Positions 25,514 to 34,324 of a DNA stretch of 41,963 nt are shown here, piece by piece. The stretch is taken from NCBI GenBank assembly GCA_019112965.1, contig DXIH01000052.1:1-41963 (forward strand), written 5' to 3'. Below the pieces are notes generated by a model. It ran no database searches. It was not told the DNA's origin and saw only the letters and a list, made by a program, of their open reading frames with translations. Numbering within the stretch: the stretch's first letter is position 1; every line of letters starts with the position of its first letter. The stretch is from Candidatus Sphingomonas excrementigallinarum (lineage in GTDB: Bacteria; Pseudomonadota; Alphaproteobacteria; Sphingomonadales; Sphingomonadaceae). The translations under genes were made by a program, and so were the position numbers.

Positions 25514-28333
25514 ATGGTGCAGGTCGTCACCGTCTTTCTGGTCAACAAGCGGCTCGAGCCCGCCTCGCGCTATCGCGACCTGGCTTATGCTTTTCAGGTG
25601 CGGCTGACCCTGACGTGCGAGGCCGGGTTCGTCGCGCAGCACGACCTGTCGCGGATTGCGCGCGACGACTGGGACGACCAGCTCGCCGATCTGCATTACC
25701 GGGACAGCGCCGCCTATGCCGCCGGTCTGGGCTGTGCGGCGGCGCATGTCACGGACGCGGATGGCTGTGTCCGCCGCGTCCACACCACCCACCTGCCCCG
25801 CGCCGCCGTGGAGCGAACCGTGGCGGCGGCGGTGCCGGGTGTCGTGTTCGGCATGGATGCACTGGCTACGCTGGCGCGCGAGGACGGGCAGGCGTTGCAG
25901 GCGGCGCTCACCCCGCTGGTCACGGGCTATCGCGACTGGGCGGACGGCCAGCGCGAGGCGGCCACGGCGCCCGATCTCGCCAATGCCAGCCAGCGCGCCC
26001 GAACCGCCGCGACGCTGATCGCCGCGCAGGACGAAGCGCGGACGCGTATCGCCGCCGGGATCGCACTGCTCGCCGGGGACGCGCAGGTCCGCCTCGCCTT
26101 CGAGATCGCCAACCGCGCCGTCGCCGACGCCACTCGCGCGCGCCGCCCCACCGACACGACGCCCGCCTGGCGGCCGTTCCAGCTCGCCTTCATCCTGCTC
26201 AACCTGTCGGGCATGGCCGACAAGCGCCACCCCGACCGCGACATCGCCGACCTGCTGTTTTTCCCGACCGGCGGCGGCAAGACCGAGGCCTATCTGGGCC
26301 TGGCCGCCTTCACCATCGCGCTCAGGCGGCTGGGGGCGAGCGGGCTGCTGGGCGCGGGTGTGTCGGTCATCATGCGCTATACGCTGCGGCTGCTGACGCT
26401 GGACCAGCTCGGCCGCGCCGCCGGGCTGGTCTGCGCGCTGGAGCTACTGCGCGACGGCCCCGAGTACCGCGATGAAGCGGGCCGCCCGCGCCTGGGCGAC
26501 TGGCCGATCGAGATCGGGCTGTGGGTCGGCTCGGACGCCAGCCCCAACAAGCTGGGCGGCAAGGGCGACCGGACCGAGGGCACCGCCGTCAAGCGCGTGC
26601 GTGCCTATACCAGCGGCCGCGACACCCGCGCGCCCGCGCCGATCAAGGCTTGTCCCTGGTGCGGCACCGCATTTGACGAAAAGAGTTTCCGCTGCGTACC
26701 CAACGCCGATACCCCGACCAACCTCGAACTGCGCTGCTCCGACCTAGCCTGCCCCTTTACCGGCGACCGCGCACTGCCGGTGGTGACGGTGGACGAGGCC
26801 ATCTATCGCCGCCTCCCCGCTTTCCTGATCGCGACGATCGATAAGTTCGCCGCCCTGCCCTGGAACGGGCCGGCGGGCGCGTTCTTCGGCCATGTCGACC
26901 GCGCCGACGAAACCGGCTTTTACGGCGCGGCGGAGCCGGGGCAGGGCCGTGCGCTCGATGGCGGACACCGGCTCGACCCGCCCGATCTGGTCGTGCAGGA
27001 CGAGCTTCACCTGATCTCCGGCCCGCTCGGCACCGTCGCCGGGCTGTATGAGGCGGCGATCGACCGGCTGGCGACGCGCGAGATCGCCGGACAGCGGGTG
27101 CGGCCCAAGATCGTCGCCTCCACCGCCACCGTCCGCCGCGCGAGCGATCAGATCCGCGCCCTGTTCGATCGCGACCGGACCCGCATCTTCCCGCCGCCGG
27201 GGCTCGATCGGCGCGACAGCTTCTTCGCGTTGACCCGCGCCGAGAGCGAGGCCGATCCGGCGCGCTGGTATGTCGGGCTGGCGGCCGCCGGGCGCGGGCC
27301 GAAGCTGGTCTTCCTGCAAGCGCTGGTGACCCTACTATCTGCCGCACAAGCCATGGCCGAGGATGGCGATGAAGCCGACGCCTATCGCACCGCGCTCTGT
27401 TATTTCAACGCGCTGCGTGAACTGGGCGGCGCGCGGCGGATCGTCGAGGACGAGGTTGCCGCCCGGCTGGCCCGCTACGGCGCGCAGCGGCGGCGGCTGG
27501 AGCCCCCCGACCGCCCCTTTGCCGACCGTGTGCTGGGCGAGCCGGTCGAGCTGACCTCGCGCGTGTCGACCGATCAGGTCGCGGCGGCGAAAAGGCGTCT
27601 GGAAGCAACCTTCGATAACGGCGAGGGCCAGCCGGTCGATGTCGCGCTGGCGACCAACATGATCTCGGTCGGGCTGGACATCGACCGGCTCGGCCTGATG
27701 CTGGTGCAGGGGCAGCCCAAGACGGCGGCCGAATATATCCAGGCGACCAGCCGCGTCGGTCGCAATCCGGCGCGCCCCGGCCTGGTCGTCGTCGTGCTCA
27801 ACGTCCACCGCCCGCGCGACCGGATGCATTTCGAGCAGTTCGGCCATTTCCACGACACCTTCTACCGCGCGGTCGAGGCGACCAGCGTCACCCCCTGGTC
27901 GCCGCGCGCGCTGGACCGCACGCTGGCGGCGGTCGTGGTGGCGATCGCCCGGCATCTCGACCCCGCGCTGACCCCGGCGAGCGCGGTCGATGCGCTGGCG
28001 AGCCTGCCCGCAACGCGCGCGGCGGTGGTGCGGCATCTGGTCGAGCGCGCGCCGCCCGAGGTGCGCGAGACGCTGGCCGCGCAGATCGAGGCGCTGCTCG
28101 ACGACTGGATCGATATCGCCGCCGAACAGACCGCCGCCGGGGGCCGCATCACCTATGGCGACCGGCCGCACCGGCTGCTCCACCCGCCGCTCGATCCGGC
28201 GCTGGACCAGCTTCCCCCCGAGCATCGCCGCTTCCAGGCCGGGTGGAGCATGCGCGACGTCGAACCCGGCGTCCGGATCAAGCCGCGCGGCCCCGATGGC
28301 GAACGGGTCGGCGGCGCGGGAGACATGGCATGA
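25514..28333 (+). CDS. DrmA helicase, main part (DISARM)
   Basis: The 939-residue main body of the DISARM helicase DrmA. From the start it reads VVTVFLVNKRLEP and AYAFQVRLTL, an internal segment of the family rather than a true N-terminus. Helicase motifs are LLFFPTGGGKTEAYLGL (Walker A near residues 250-262), LVVQDELHLISGPLGTVAGL (DE-box), VASTATVRRASDQI (SAT-like) and MISVGLDIDRLGLMLVQGQP followed by AEYIQATSRVGRN (motifs V and VI). A zinc-ribbon-like segment, CPWCGTAF with CSDLACPF 40 residues on, sits between the lobes. DrmA with DrmB forms the DNA-sensing core of DISARM. The gene overlaps drmB by 4 bases (ATGA). The upstream TAG separates it from its N-terminal 205 residues. Confidence 0.88.
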   Translation: MVQVVTVFLVNKRLEPASRYRDLAYAFQVRLTLTCEAGFVAQHDLSRIARDDWDDQLADLHYRDSAAYAAGLGCAAAHVTDADGCVRRVHTTHLPRAAVERTVAAAVPGVVFGMDALATLAREDGQALQAALTPLVTGYRDWADGQREAATAPDLANASQRARTAATLIAAQDEARTRIAAGIALLAGDAQVRLAFEIANRAVADATRARRPTDTTPAWRPFQLAFILLNLSGMADKRHPDRDIADLLFFPTGGGKTEAYLGLAAFTIALRRLGASGLLGAGVSVIMRYTLRLLTLDQLGRAAGLVCALELLRDGPEYRDEAGRPRLGDWPIEIGLWVGSDASPNKLGGKGDRTEGTAVKRVRAYTSGRDTRAPAPIKACPWCGTAFDEKSFRCVPNADTPTNLELRCSDLACPFTGDRALPVVTVDEAIYRRLPAFLIATIDKFAALPWNGPAGAFFGHVDRADETGFYGAAEPGQGRALDGGHRLDPPDLVVQDELHLISGPLGTVAGLYEAAIDRLATREIAGQRVRPKIVASTATVRRASDQIRALFDRDRTRIFPPPGLDRRDSFFALTRAESEADPARWYVGLAAAGRGPKLVFLQALVTLLSAAQAMAEDGDEADAYRTALCYFNALRELGGARRIVEDEVAARLARYGAQRRRLEPPDRPFADRVLGEPVELTSRVSTDQVAAAKRRLEATFDNGEGQPVDVALATNMISVGLDIDRLGLMLVQGQPKTAAEYIQATSRVGRNPARPGLVVVVLNVHRPRDRMHFEQFGHFHDTFYRAVEATSVTPWSPRALDRTLAAVVVAIARHLDPALTPASAVDALASLPATRAAVVRHLVERAPPEVRETLAAQIEALLDDWIDIAAEQTAAGGRITYGDRPHRLLHPPLDPALDQLPPEHRRFQAGWSMRDVEPGVRIKPRGPDGERVGGAGDMA

Positions 28334-30198
28334 CGACCAAGCCCATCACGCTGCGCCAGTCGCAGCTCATCACCGCCTTCGGCCCCGGCGCGATGGTCGA
28401 CCTGCCCACCCGCTCGGTGGTCATCGGCGGGCTCGACCTGTGGCACATGCGCGAACGGGGCAGCTGGCAGCCGATCCACGAACCCCGCGCGACGGCGGTG
28501 CTGGAGACGCTGCTGCGCGCAGGCGGACGGCTGGCCGAGGATGCGCGCCTCTCGTTGCGCACGCCCCCCGCCGACAGCGACACCTCGAACGCCGCGACCG
28601 AACCGCCCGGTGTCGAGGCGCGCATCTTCCCCGCCTGGTTCGTCGCGAGCGATGCCGAAGAGGTCGGCGATGTCCGCCGCCGCCGCTTGGTCCGCTGGCG
28701 CGATCTGGACCCACGCGGGCGCAACATGCTGGTCGACGAGGACGGTCGCCGCGTGAGCGTGACGCCGATCCGCTTCGTCGCGGGATGCCGCAAAGGGCAT
28801 TTGCAGGACATCCACTGGGCGCAGGTCGTCCATATCGGTCAGGAGGGACGGGAAGAACGCTGCATCCAGCCGCTCTGGCTGGAGGAGCGCGGCACCTCGG
28901 GCGATCCCGCCTCGACCCGTGTGGTCTGCGGCTGCGGCGCGGCGTTGTCGCTGCGCGATGCACAGGCAACCGGACTGCTCGGCGGATGCCGGGGACGCCG
29001 CCCCTGGCTGCGCACCAATGAGCCGGACGCATGCAGCGAGAATCTGCGCTTCCTCACCCGCACCGCGACAAACGCCTATTTCCCGCAGGTGCTGACCGTC
29101 ATCTCGCTGCCTGCCGCCGAAGACGAGCTGTCGCGACTGGTCGAGGCGCATCTGGACGCGATCGACTGGGTGACGTGCGAGGCGGAGATGGTGATCGCCC
29201 GCCGGTCCAACCCCGCGCTTCGCGCCGCACTGGCGGGATGGAGCGACGCCGATGTCGTGACACGGATCGGCCAGTTGCGCCTGAGCGGCAACCAGTCGCT
29301 CGCCAAGGCCCCGAAAGTCGCCGAGTTCGACCTGCTCGCCTCCGGCCAGCCGCAGATCGGCGTCGATGCGCCCGACGCCCGGCTCCACGCCCGCACCCTG
29401 ACCCGCGCCGAATGGGACGGCGAGCGCCCCCGCCTCGCCCCCATCGCCTCGGCGGTGGCGGTCGACCGGCTGCGCGAGGTGGCGTGCCTGTATGGCTTCA
29501 CCCGGTTCGAAGCCGCGCCGACCGCGACCGACGGCGATCTGGAGGAGCTGTATCTGGCGGTCGAGGGTGCAGCACTCGCCACCGAGCTGGAATGGCTGCC
29601 CGCCGTCGAGCATCGCGGCGAAGGCATCTTCCTGCGCTTCGACCCGGATGTCATTCGCGACTGGCTGTCCCGCCTGGCGGTGCAGCGGCGCGGCGAGGCG
29701 TTGTACCGGGGATGGGATCGCTGGCGGGCCGGGCAATTCTATGGCGCGCGGCTGCAATTCCCGCGCGTCGCCTATTATGCCATTCACGGCTTTTCCCATG
29801 CGCTGATGAACGAGATCGCGCTCGACTGCGGCTATCCGGCGACCGCGCTCAAGGAACGGCTCTATGCGATCGTCGATGACGAGGGCGAGCGGTTCGGCCT
29901 GCTCATCTACACCGCCTCGACCGGCACGCAGGGGACGCTGGGCGGGCTGGTCGCCGTCCTGCCCCGGCTGGGCGCGATCGCCGAGCGGGCGCTGGACCGG
30001 CTGGCGTTATGCAGCGGGGACCCAATATGTGCAGAGCATGACCCCGACGCCCACACCGACGAGCGCGCGCTGAGCGGTGCCGCCTGCCACAGCTGCCTGC
30101 TGGTCGCCGAGACGAGTTGCGAGGCGCGCAACCTCTATCTCGACCGGGCGCTGACCGCGCAGACACTGCTGGCGGGCGGGACGGGGTTGTTCGAGTGA
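28330..30198 (+). CDS. DrmB, DUF1998-containing DISARM protein
   Basis: Partner of DrmA in DISARM. From ATG 28330 (ATGA overlap with drmA) the product has 622 residues and opens with LRQSQLITAFGPGAMVDLPT, characteristic of DrmB. Cysteine/histidine pairs that could bind zinc occur at CRKGHLQDIHW, VCGCGAALSL, and a C-terminal CSGDPICAEHD with SGAACHSCLLVAETSCE. The DUF1998 region is YYAIHGFSHALMNEIALDCG followed by YPATALKERLYAI. An upstream in-frame start at 28243 lies inside drmA and is rejected. No drmC (phospholipase-D nuclease) gene follows; the next gene 132 bases on is cas8e. Confidence 0.9.
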   Translation: MTTKPITLRQSQLITAFGPGAMVDLPTRSVVIGGLDLWHMRERGSWQPIHEPRATAVLETLLRAGGRLAEDARLSLRTPPADSDTSNAATEPPGVEARIFPAWFVASDAEEVGDVRRRRLVRWRDLDPRGRNMLVDEDGRRVSVTPIRFVAGCRKGHLQDIHWAQVVHIGQEGREERCIQPLWLEERGTSGDPASTRVVCGCGAALSLRDAQATGLLGGCRGRRPWLRTNEPDACSENLRFLTRTATNAYFPQVLTVISLPAAEDELSRLVEAHLDAIDWVTCEAEMVIARRSNPALRAALAGWSDADVVTRIGQLRLSGNQSLAKAPKVAEFDLLASGQPQIGVDAPDARLHARTLTRAEWDGERPRLAPIASAVAVDRLREVACLYGFTRFEAAPTATDGDLEELYLAVEGAALATELEWLPAVEHRGEGIFLRFDPDVIRDWLSRLAVQRRGEALYRGWDRWRAGQFYGARLQFPRVAYYAIHGFSHALMNEIALDCGYPATALKERLYAIVDDEGERFGLLIYTASTGTQGTLGGLVAVLPRLGAIAERALDRLALCSGDPICAEHDPDAHTDERALSGAACHSCLLVAETSCEARNLYLDRALTAQTLLAGGTGLFE

Positions 30199-30279
30199 GA
30201 CGCCGGACAGCAACATCCGCATCGGATACAATTTCCGACAAAACATGAAAACAATCACATCTTGGTGAATCAAGCTGGA

Positions 30280-30308
30280 TTGACGAGGATCAGAAAAGCC
30301 CTTCTACT
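30280..30308 (+). promoter_or_regulatory. Candidate promoter for the Cascade operon
   Basis: In the 132-base gap after drmB, which is clearly more A+T-rich than its surroundings, TTGACG (30280-30285) is followed after 17 bases by TCTACT (30303-30308), matching the -10 box at four of six positions. It lies about 25 bases ahead of the cas8e start at 30331, whose ribosome site is GGGGAG at 30318-30323. This would allow the Cascade genes to be expressed apart from DISARM. It is an inference from consensus only. Confidence 0.35.
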
Positions 30309-30330
30309 AACCAAATAGGGGAGCGGGTGG

Positions 30331-31830
30331 ATGATCGAATGGCGCGACGACGAAAACCGCGATCATCGGGGCAGCCTGTTCGCGGCATTTGCAGCCTTGG
30401 CTCGCGGAGAAGCATGGAGCTTTCCTGCCCTGCGCCCGCATCAGCGCGAACCCTGGCACAGCTTTACCGTACAGGTCGCCGCGCTGGCGCTGATCCGCGC
30501 CGGACTGGACATCTTACCCGATAGTGAGGCGGCGTGGCGGGACCTACTGATCGGTCTGACCCCGGAATGGCCGGATGGCGAGGCGTGGGAACTGGTCGTC
30601 GAGGACTGGTCGAAACCGGCCTTGCTGCAACCGCCCACCTTCGCGGCGACCGACCGCGCGGCCTATAAGAACCGGCTGCCGACGCCCGATGCGCTCGACA
30701 TGCTCGTCACCGCGAAGAATCACGACCTGAAGCAGGAGCGGATGGTCGGTGCGAGCGAGCAGGACTGGCTGTTCGCGCTGGTGACACTCCAGACGACCGA
30801 GGGCTTTCTGGGCGCGGGTAATTACGGCGTGTCGCGGATGAATGGGGGGTTCGCCAGCCGGATGAGCCTGGGCGTACGCCCCGGCGGCGGCGCGGCGGCG
30901 GGGTTCCGGCGCGACGTGCTGCGGCTGGTCGAACATGCCCGCGCCCAGCCCGATCGGCGCGGTGGCATTCCCCTGCTCTGGACCGTGCCGTGGGACGGCA
31001 CGGTGTCGCTCAACTATGGCGATCTCGACGAACTCTATGTCGAGATCTGCCGCCGGGTGCGGCTGGAGCGGGCGGAAGACGGCGCGATCACGGCGCGGGC
31101 GGCGGGGTCGAAATGCGCGCGGGTCGCCGCCGCCGAATTGAAGGGCATGACCGAAGACCCCTGGGCGCCGATCAAGGCCGATCGCTCGTCCAGCCATACG
31201 CCGACGGGCGCAGGATTCGGCTATCGCCAGATGGCGACGCTGCTCGATGCGAAGAAGATCGTCCGCCCGCTGCTGTCCGAGCCGCATGACGGTGACGACC
31301 GCGAGGGTCTGTCGATCGTCGCGGCGGCGCTGGTGCGCGGACAGGGCAAGACCGAGGGGCTCCACCGCCGCAGCGTGCCGGTCAGCCGCTGGGAAACGAT
31401 CAGCGCCTATGAGGAAGCACCGCTCGACCGGATTGGGGCGGTCGCCGAAAAGCGCGCCGGGGAAGCGAATGAGGCGAGCAAAAGGCTGGGCCGGGCACTT
31501 ATCTCGCTGGTGCAGGGCGGCCCCGACAAGGCGCGACTGGACGATGACGCTGCCAAGAAGAAGACCGAGCGCTGGTTGGAGCAGTTCAACCGCACGGTGG
31601 ACAGCGAGTTCTTCGACGCGCCCTTCTGGGCGGAAGCGGCGGGGGATGCGGGCAATCACCGGATACTCTGGCGGACCCGTCTGCGCGCTATCGCCAGCGA
31701 GGTGTTCGACACCGCAGCCGAAGCCGCCCCGCGCACCGAGGTCCGGCGCATCCGCGCCATTGCCCGTGCGCGCTCTTTTCTCGACGGTCAGATGGGGAAG
31801 TGGATGAAGGATGTGCAGCATGGCGAGTGA
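30331..31830 (+). CDS. Cas8e (Cse1/CasA), large subunit of type I-E Cascade
   Basis: Cascade large subunit that recognises the PAM and helps recruit Cas3. The 499-residue length is close to E. coli Cse1 (502). Family signatures are the N-terminal WRDDENRDHRGSLFAAFAAL, LRPHQREPWHSFTVQVAAL, and the conserved GNYGVSRMNGGFASRMSLG loop, which corresponds to the region around the PAM-reading loop in Cse1. The C-terminal 130 residues are helical, as expected for the four-helix bundle. The start is supported by AGGGGAG eight to ten bases upstream. It is the first of seven tightly packed genes in the order cas8e-cse2-cas7e-cas5e-cas6e-cas1-cas2, the standard I-E order, and it overlaps cse2 by 11 bases. 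Confidence 0.95.
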   Translation: MIEWRDDENRDHRGSLFAAFAALARGEAWSFPALRPHQREPWHSFTVQVAALALIRAGLDILPDSEAAWRDLLIGLTPEWPDGEAWELVVEDWSKPALLQPPTFAATDRAAYKNRLPTPDALDMLVTAKNHDLKQERMVGASEQDWLFALVTLQTTEGFLGAGNYGVSRMNGGFASRMSLGVRPGGGAAAGFRRDVLRLVEHARAQPDRRGGIPLLWTVPWDGTVSLNYGDLDELYVEICRRVRLERAEDGAITARAAGSKCARVAAAELKGMTEDPWAPIKADRSSSHTPTGAGFGYRQMATLLDAKKIVRPLLSEPHDGDDREGLSIVAAALVRGQGKTEGLHRRSVPVSRWETISAYEEAPLDRIGAVAEKRAGEANEASKRLGRALISLVQGGPDKARLDDDAAKKKTERWLEQFNRTVDSEFFDAPFWAEAAGDAGNHRILWRTRLRAIASEVFDTAAEAAPRTEVRRIRAIARARSFLDGQMGKWMKDVQHGE

Positions 31831-32383
31831 AGCCGCCGTTCCGGCTGCGCCGGGTGCCACCCCGGAGCGCAACAAGGGCGCGATTGATTCCATCGCCGGG
31901 CAGATTGCATTCCTGTCCACGGGCGACCGCGCGCTGCTGCGCCGCATGTATCTGACCGAAAGCCATCAGGCCGACGGCGTCGTCATCCGCCTGATGCACC
32001 GGGCGGGCCTGACCGCGCCGTCCGACCCCAGGGACTTCGCGCCGTGGCGGCTGCTGGTGCATTGCGCGGCGTTGCTGTCGGGCACGGCAGGCCTCTATCC
32101 GCATGCCACGGGACGACCGCTGGGCGCCGCCTTTCAGGAGATCGGCTTGTCGGAAAACCGGCTGATGCGCCTGACCTCGGCACGCGGCAAGGGGCTGGAG
32201 GCGCAGATAATCCGCGCCGTGCGGATGCTCGCCCAGAGGGGCCAGGTCCCGGTCAATCTGCGCACGCTATTCGCGCTGATCGGCCATGACCCCGACAAGG
32301 CGGAGGACGCCCGCATCCGTATCGCAAAAGACTATTATGCCGCCGAAGCGCGGTCCGAAGAGGGGACTTCGAGTGACGACTGA
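31820..32383 (+). CDS. Cse2 (CasB), small subunit of type I-E Cascade
   Basis: Small Cascade subunit (two copies per complex) that stabilises the crRNA and the displaced strand. From ATG 31820, with AAGGA at 31807-31811, it has 187 residues. It is helical, with SIAGQIAFLSTGDRALLRRMYLTES and FQEIGLSENRLMRLTSARGKGLEAQIIRAVRMLAQRG in the positions and style of Cse2 proteins, and it has the usual Arg/Lys-rich faces. An in-frame ATG at 31811 is less well placed relative to the ribosome site. The gene overlaps cas8e by 11 bases and cas7e by 11 bases. Confidence 0.93.
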   Translation: MASEAAVPAAPGATPERNKGAIDSIAGQIAFLSTGDRALLRRMYLTESHQADGVVIRLMHRAGLTAPSDPRDFAPWRLLVHCAALLSGTAGLYPHATGRPLGAAFQEIGLSENRLMRLTSARGKGLEAQIIRAVRMLAQRGQVPVNLRTLFALIGHDPDKAEDARIRIAKDYYAAEARSEEGTSSDD

Positions 32384-33593
32384 TACGACCAAGCCCGCGA
32401 CGCCGAAGTTCATCCAGATCCATTTCCTGGCCGCCTGGCCCGGCGCGCTGCTCAACCGCGACGATGCGGGCCTCGCCAAGCGCCTGCCCTTCGGCAACGC
32501 GACCCGGACGCGCATTTCCTCGCAATGCCTGAAACGGCACTGGCGCGTCGCAGACGATCGCCATGCGCTCCACACGCTCGCCAAGCAGTCCGGGGTCGAG
32601 GGACTTCGCTCCAAGATCGCGATCGAGCGCGAGGTGACGGGGCCTCTGCGTGCCCGCTTCGACGAAAAAGCGGTCGATGCGGTCGAACTCGCGTTCCTGA
32701 CCAAATTCTACGGCAAGAACGCCAAGGACAAACAGTCCCGCCAGGCCCTGCTGTTCGGTCGCCCCGAACTGGCCTGGATGCGCGAACAGGCCGAGCGCCT
32801 GCTGTCCGAGAACCTCGATGCCCCATCGGTCAAGGCGGCCGCTGAAGCCTGGATCAAGGAGGAAAAAGCCAACCTCAACCAGCTGCGCGACCAGAATATC
32901 CTCGCCGCCTCGCTAGAGGCCGCGCTGTTCGGCCGTATGGTGACGAGCGACACGCGCGCCAATCGCGACGCCGCGATCCATGTCGCCCATGCCTTCACCG
33001 TACATGAGGAACAGGCCGAGCTCGACTATTTCACCGTCGTCGACGATCTGCGCGACCGCGAACAGGGCGATGATGCGGGCGCGGCGGGCGTGTTCGATAC
33101 CGAGCTGACCTCGGGCCTCTATTACGGCTATGTCGTGGTCGATGTGCCGCTGCTCGTGTCCAACCTGACCGGCTGCGACCGCGCCGACTGGACCGGCGAG
33201 CATGATCGTGCGCTGGCGGCGCAGGTCGTCGAGCATCTGGTCCACCTGATCGCCGAGGTCTCGCCGGGTGCGAAGAAGGGCTCGACCGCACCCTATAGCC
33301 GCGCCGAACTGGTCCTGGTTGAGGCCGGCGACCGCCAGCCGCGCACGCTGGCCAATGCGTTCCGCGACGCCGTGGCGCTGGTCGATCGCGAGTCCAATCA
33401 TTCGCTCGGCAACCGGAGCGCGGCGGCGCTGACCGCGCATCTCGCCGAGATGGACCGGGTGTATGAGACCGATGAGGTGCGGCGCCAGGCGGCGATGGCC
33501 GACCTGAAGCTGGACGGCGTGGCGGACGGCAGCCTGCGTCAGCTGGCCGAATGGGCGGGCGGGCTGGTCCGTGATGCGCGGATCACCGCATGA
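32373..33593 (+). CDS. Cas7e (Cse4/CasC), Cascade backbone protein
   Basis: Backbone subunit present in six copies along the crRNA. It starts at GTG 32373 inside the end of cse2, with GAGGGGAC ahead; the 406-residue product has the diagnostic N-terminus FIQIHFLAAWPGALLNRDDA followed by KRLPFGNATRTRISSQCLKRHW, nearly the family consensus (NRDD, RxRISSQCxKR). The longer open frame from 32286 would overlap cse2 by almost 100 bases with no family similarity. Later FGRMVTSDTRANRDAAIHVAHAFTVH and SGLYYGYVVVDVPLLVSNL are typical of Cas7. Its stop overlaps the cas5e start as ATGA. Confidence 0.95.
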   Translation: MTTDTTKPATPKFIQIHFLAAWPGALLNRDDAGLAKRLPFGNATRTRISSQCLKRHWRVADDRHALHTLAKQSGVEGLRSKIAIEREVTGPLRARFDEKAVDAVELAFLTKFYGKNAKDKQSRQALLFGRPELAWMREQAERLLSENLDAPSVKAAAEAWIKEEKANLNQLRDQNILAASLEAALFGRMVTSDTRANRDAAIHVAHAFTVHEEQAELDYFTVVDDLRDREQGDDAGAAGVFDTELTSGLYYGYVVVDVPLLVSNLTGCDRADWTGEHDRALAAQVVEHLVHLIAEVSPGAKKGSTAPYSRAELVLVEAGDRQPRTLANAFRDAVALVDRESNHSLGNRSAAALTAHLAEMDRVYETDEVRRQAAMADLKLDGVADGSLRQLAEWAGGLVRDARITA

Positions 33594-34324
33594 GGCATTT
33601 GCTGCTGGACCTCGACGCGCCGCTGATGAGTTTCGGCGGCGATCTGGTCGATGCGTATGGCGTGGTGCGCGACTTCCCCGCCAAGTCGATGGTGGCGGGG
33701 CTGTTCGGCAACGCGCTGGGCTGGGAACGCCATGACACCGCGCATCATGCCGCCCTGCAGGCGCGGCTGACCATCGGATCGGCGCGCGTGGCCGAGGGCC
33801 AGCGGCAGCGCGAGTTCCAGACCGCCAAGCTGGAGGCGAATGACCGCGGCTGGACCACCCATGGCCGTGTCGAGGGGCGCGCGGGCGGCGCGGACACCTA
33901 TAAGTCGCCGCATATCCGTTACCGCGACATGGATGCCGATGCGCGCGTGCTGGTCGCCTGTCGGCTGGCTGAAGGAGACGGCCCCGATCTCGACACGCTC
34001 GCCGCCGCGCTCAACCGGCCCGAGCGACCGCTGTTCATCGGCCGCAAGCCGTTCCTGCCTTCGCGTCCGCTGCTGCTCGGCGTGGTCGAGGCAGCAACGA
34101 TCCCCGACGCGCTGGTCGCGGGACTGGCGACGCTGCGCGAGCCGCCCGCCCATCAGGAAACGCTGCGCGCGCAATGGCCTTACGGCGAGCCGACCGGCGA
34201 AACCGCCGCGACCGGCGCGCGCGAGGAGGAACTGACCGATGAGCGCCACTGGCCCGCGGGCGTCCATGCCGGGCTTCGCCGCGTGATCCACGGCCGCATC
34301 GCCTGGCCGAAGGCGGCGGCATGA
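33590..34324 (+). CDS. Cas5e (CasD), Cascade subunit capping the crRNA 5' end
   Basis: Binds the 8-base 5' handle of the crRNA. The 244-residue product starts RHLLLDLDAPLMSFGGDLVD, then YGVVRDFPAKSMVAGLFGNALGW, the typical Cas5 RAMP N-terminus in which a helix follows the first strand and the thumb is rich in polar residues. RPLFIGRKPFLPSRPLLLG in the second half is the conserved GRK-type motif. It is flanked by 4-base overlaps with cas7e (ATGA) and cas6e (ATGA), so translation is coupled. Confidence 0.94.
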   Translation: MRHLLLDLDAPLMSFGGDLVDAYGVVRDFPAKSMVAGLFGNALGWERHDTAHHAALQARLTIGSARVAEGQRQREFQTAKLEANDRGWTTHGRVEGRAGGADTYKSPHIRYRDMDADARVLVACRLAEGDGPDLDTLAAALNRPERPLFIGRKPFLPSRPLLLGVVEAATIPDALVAGLATLREPPAHQETLRAQWPYGEPTGETAATGAREEELTDERHWPAGVHAGLRRVIHGRIAWPKAAA

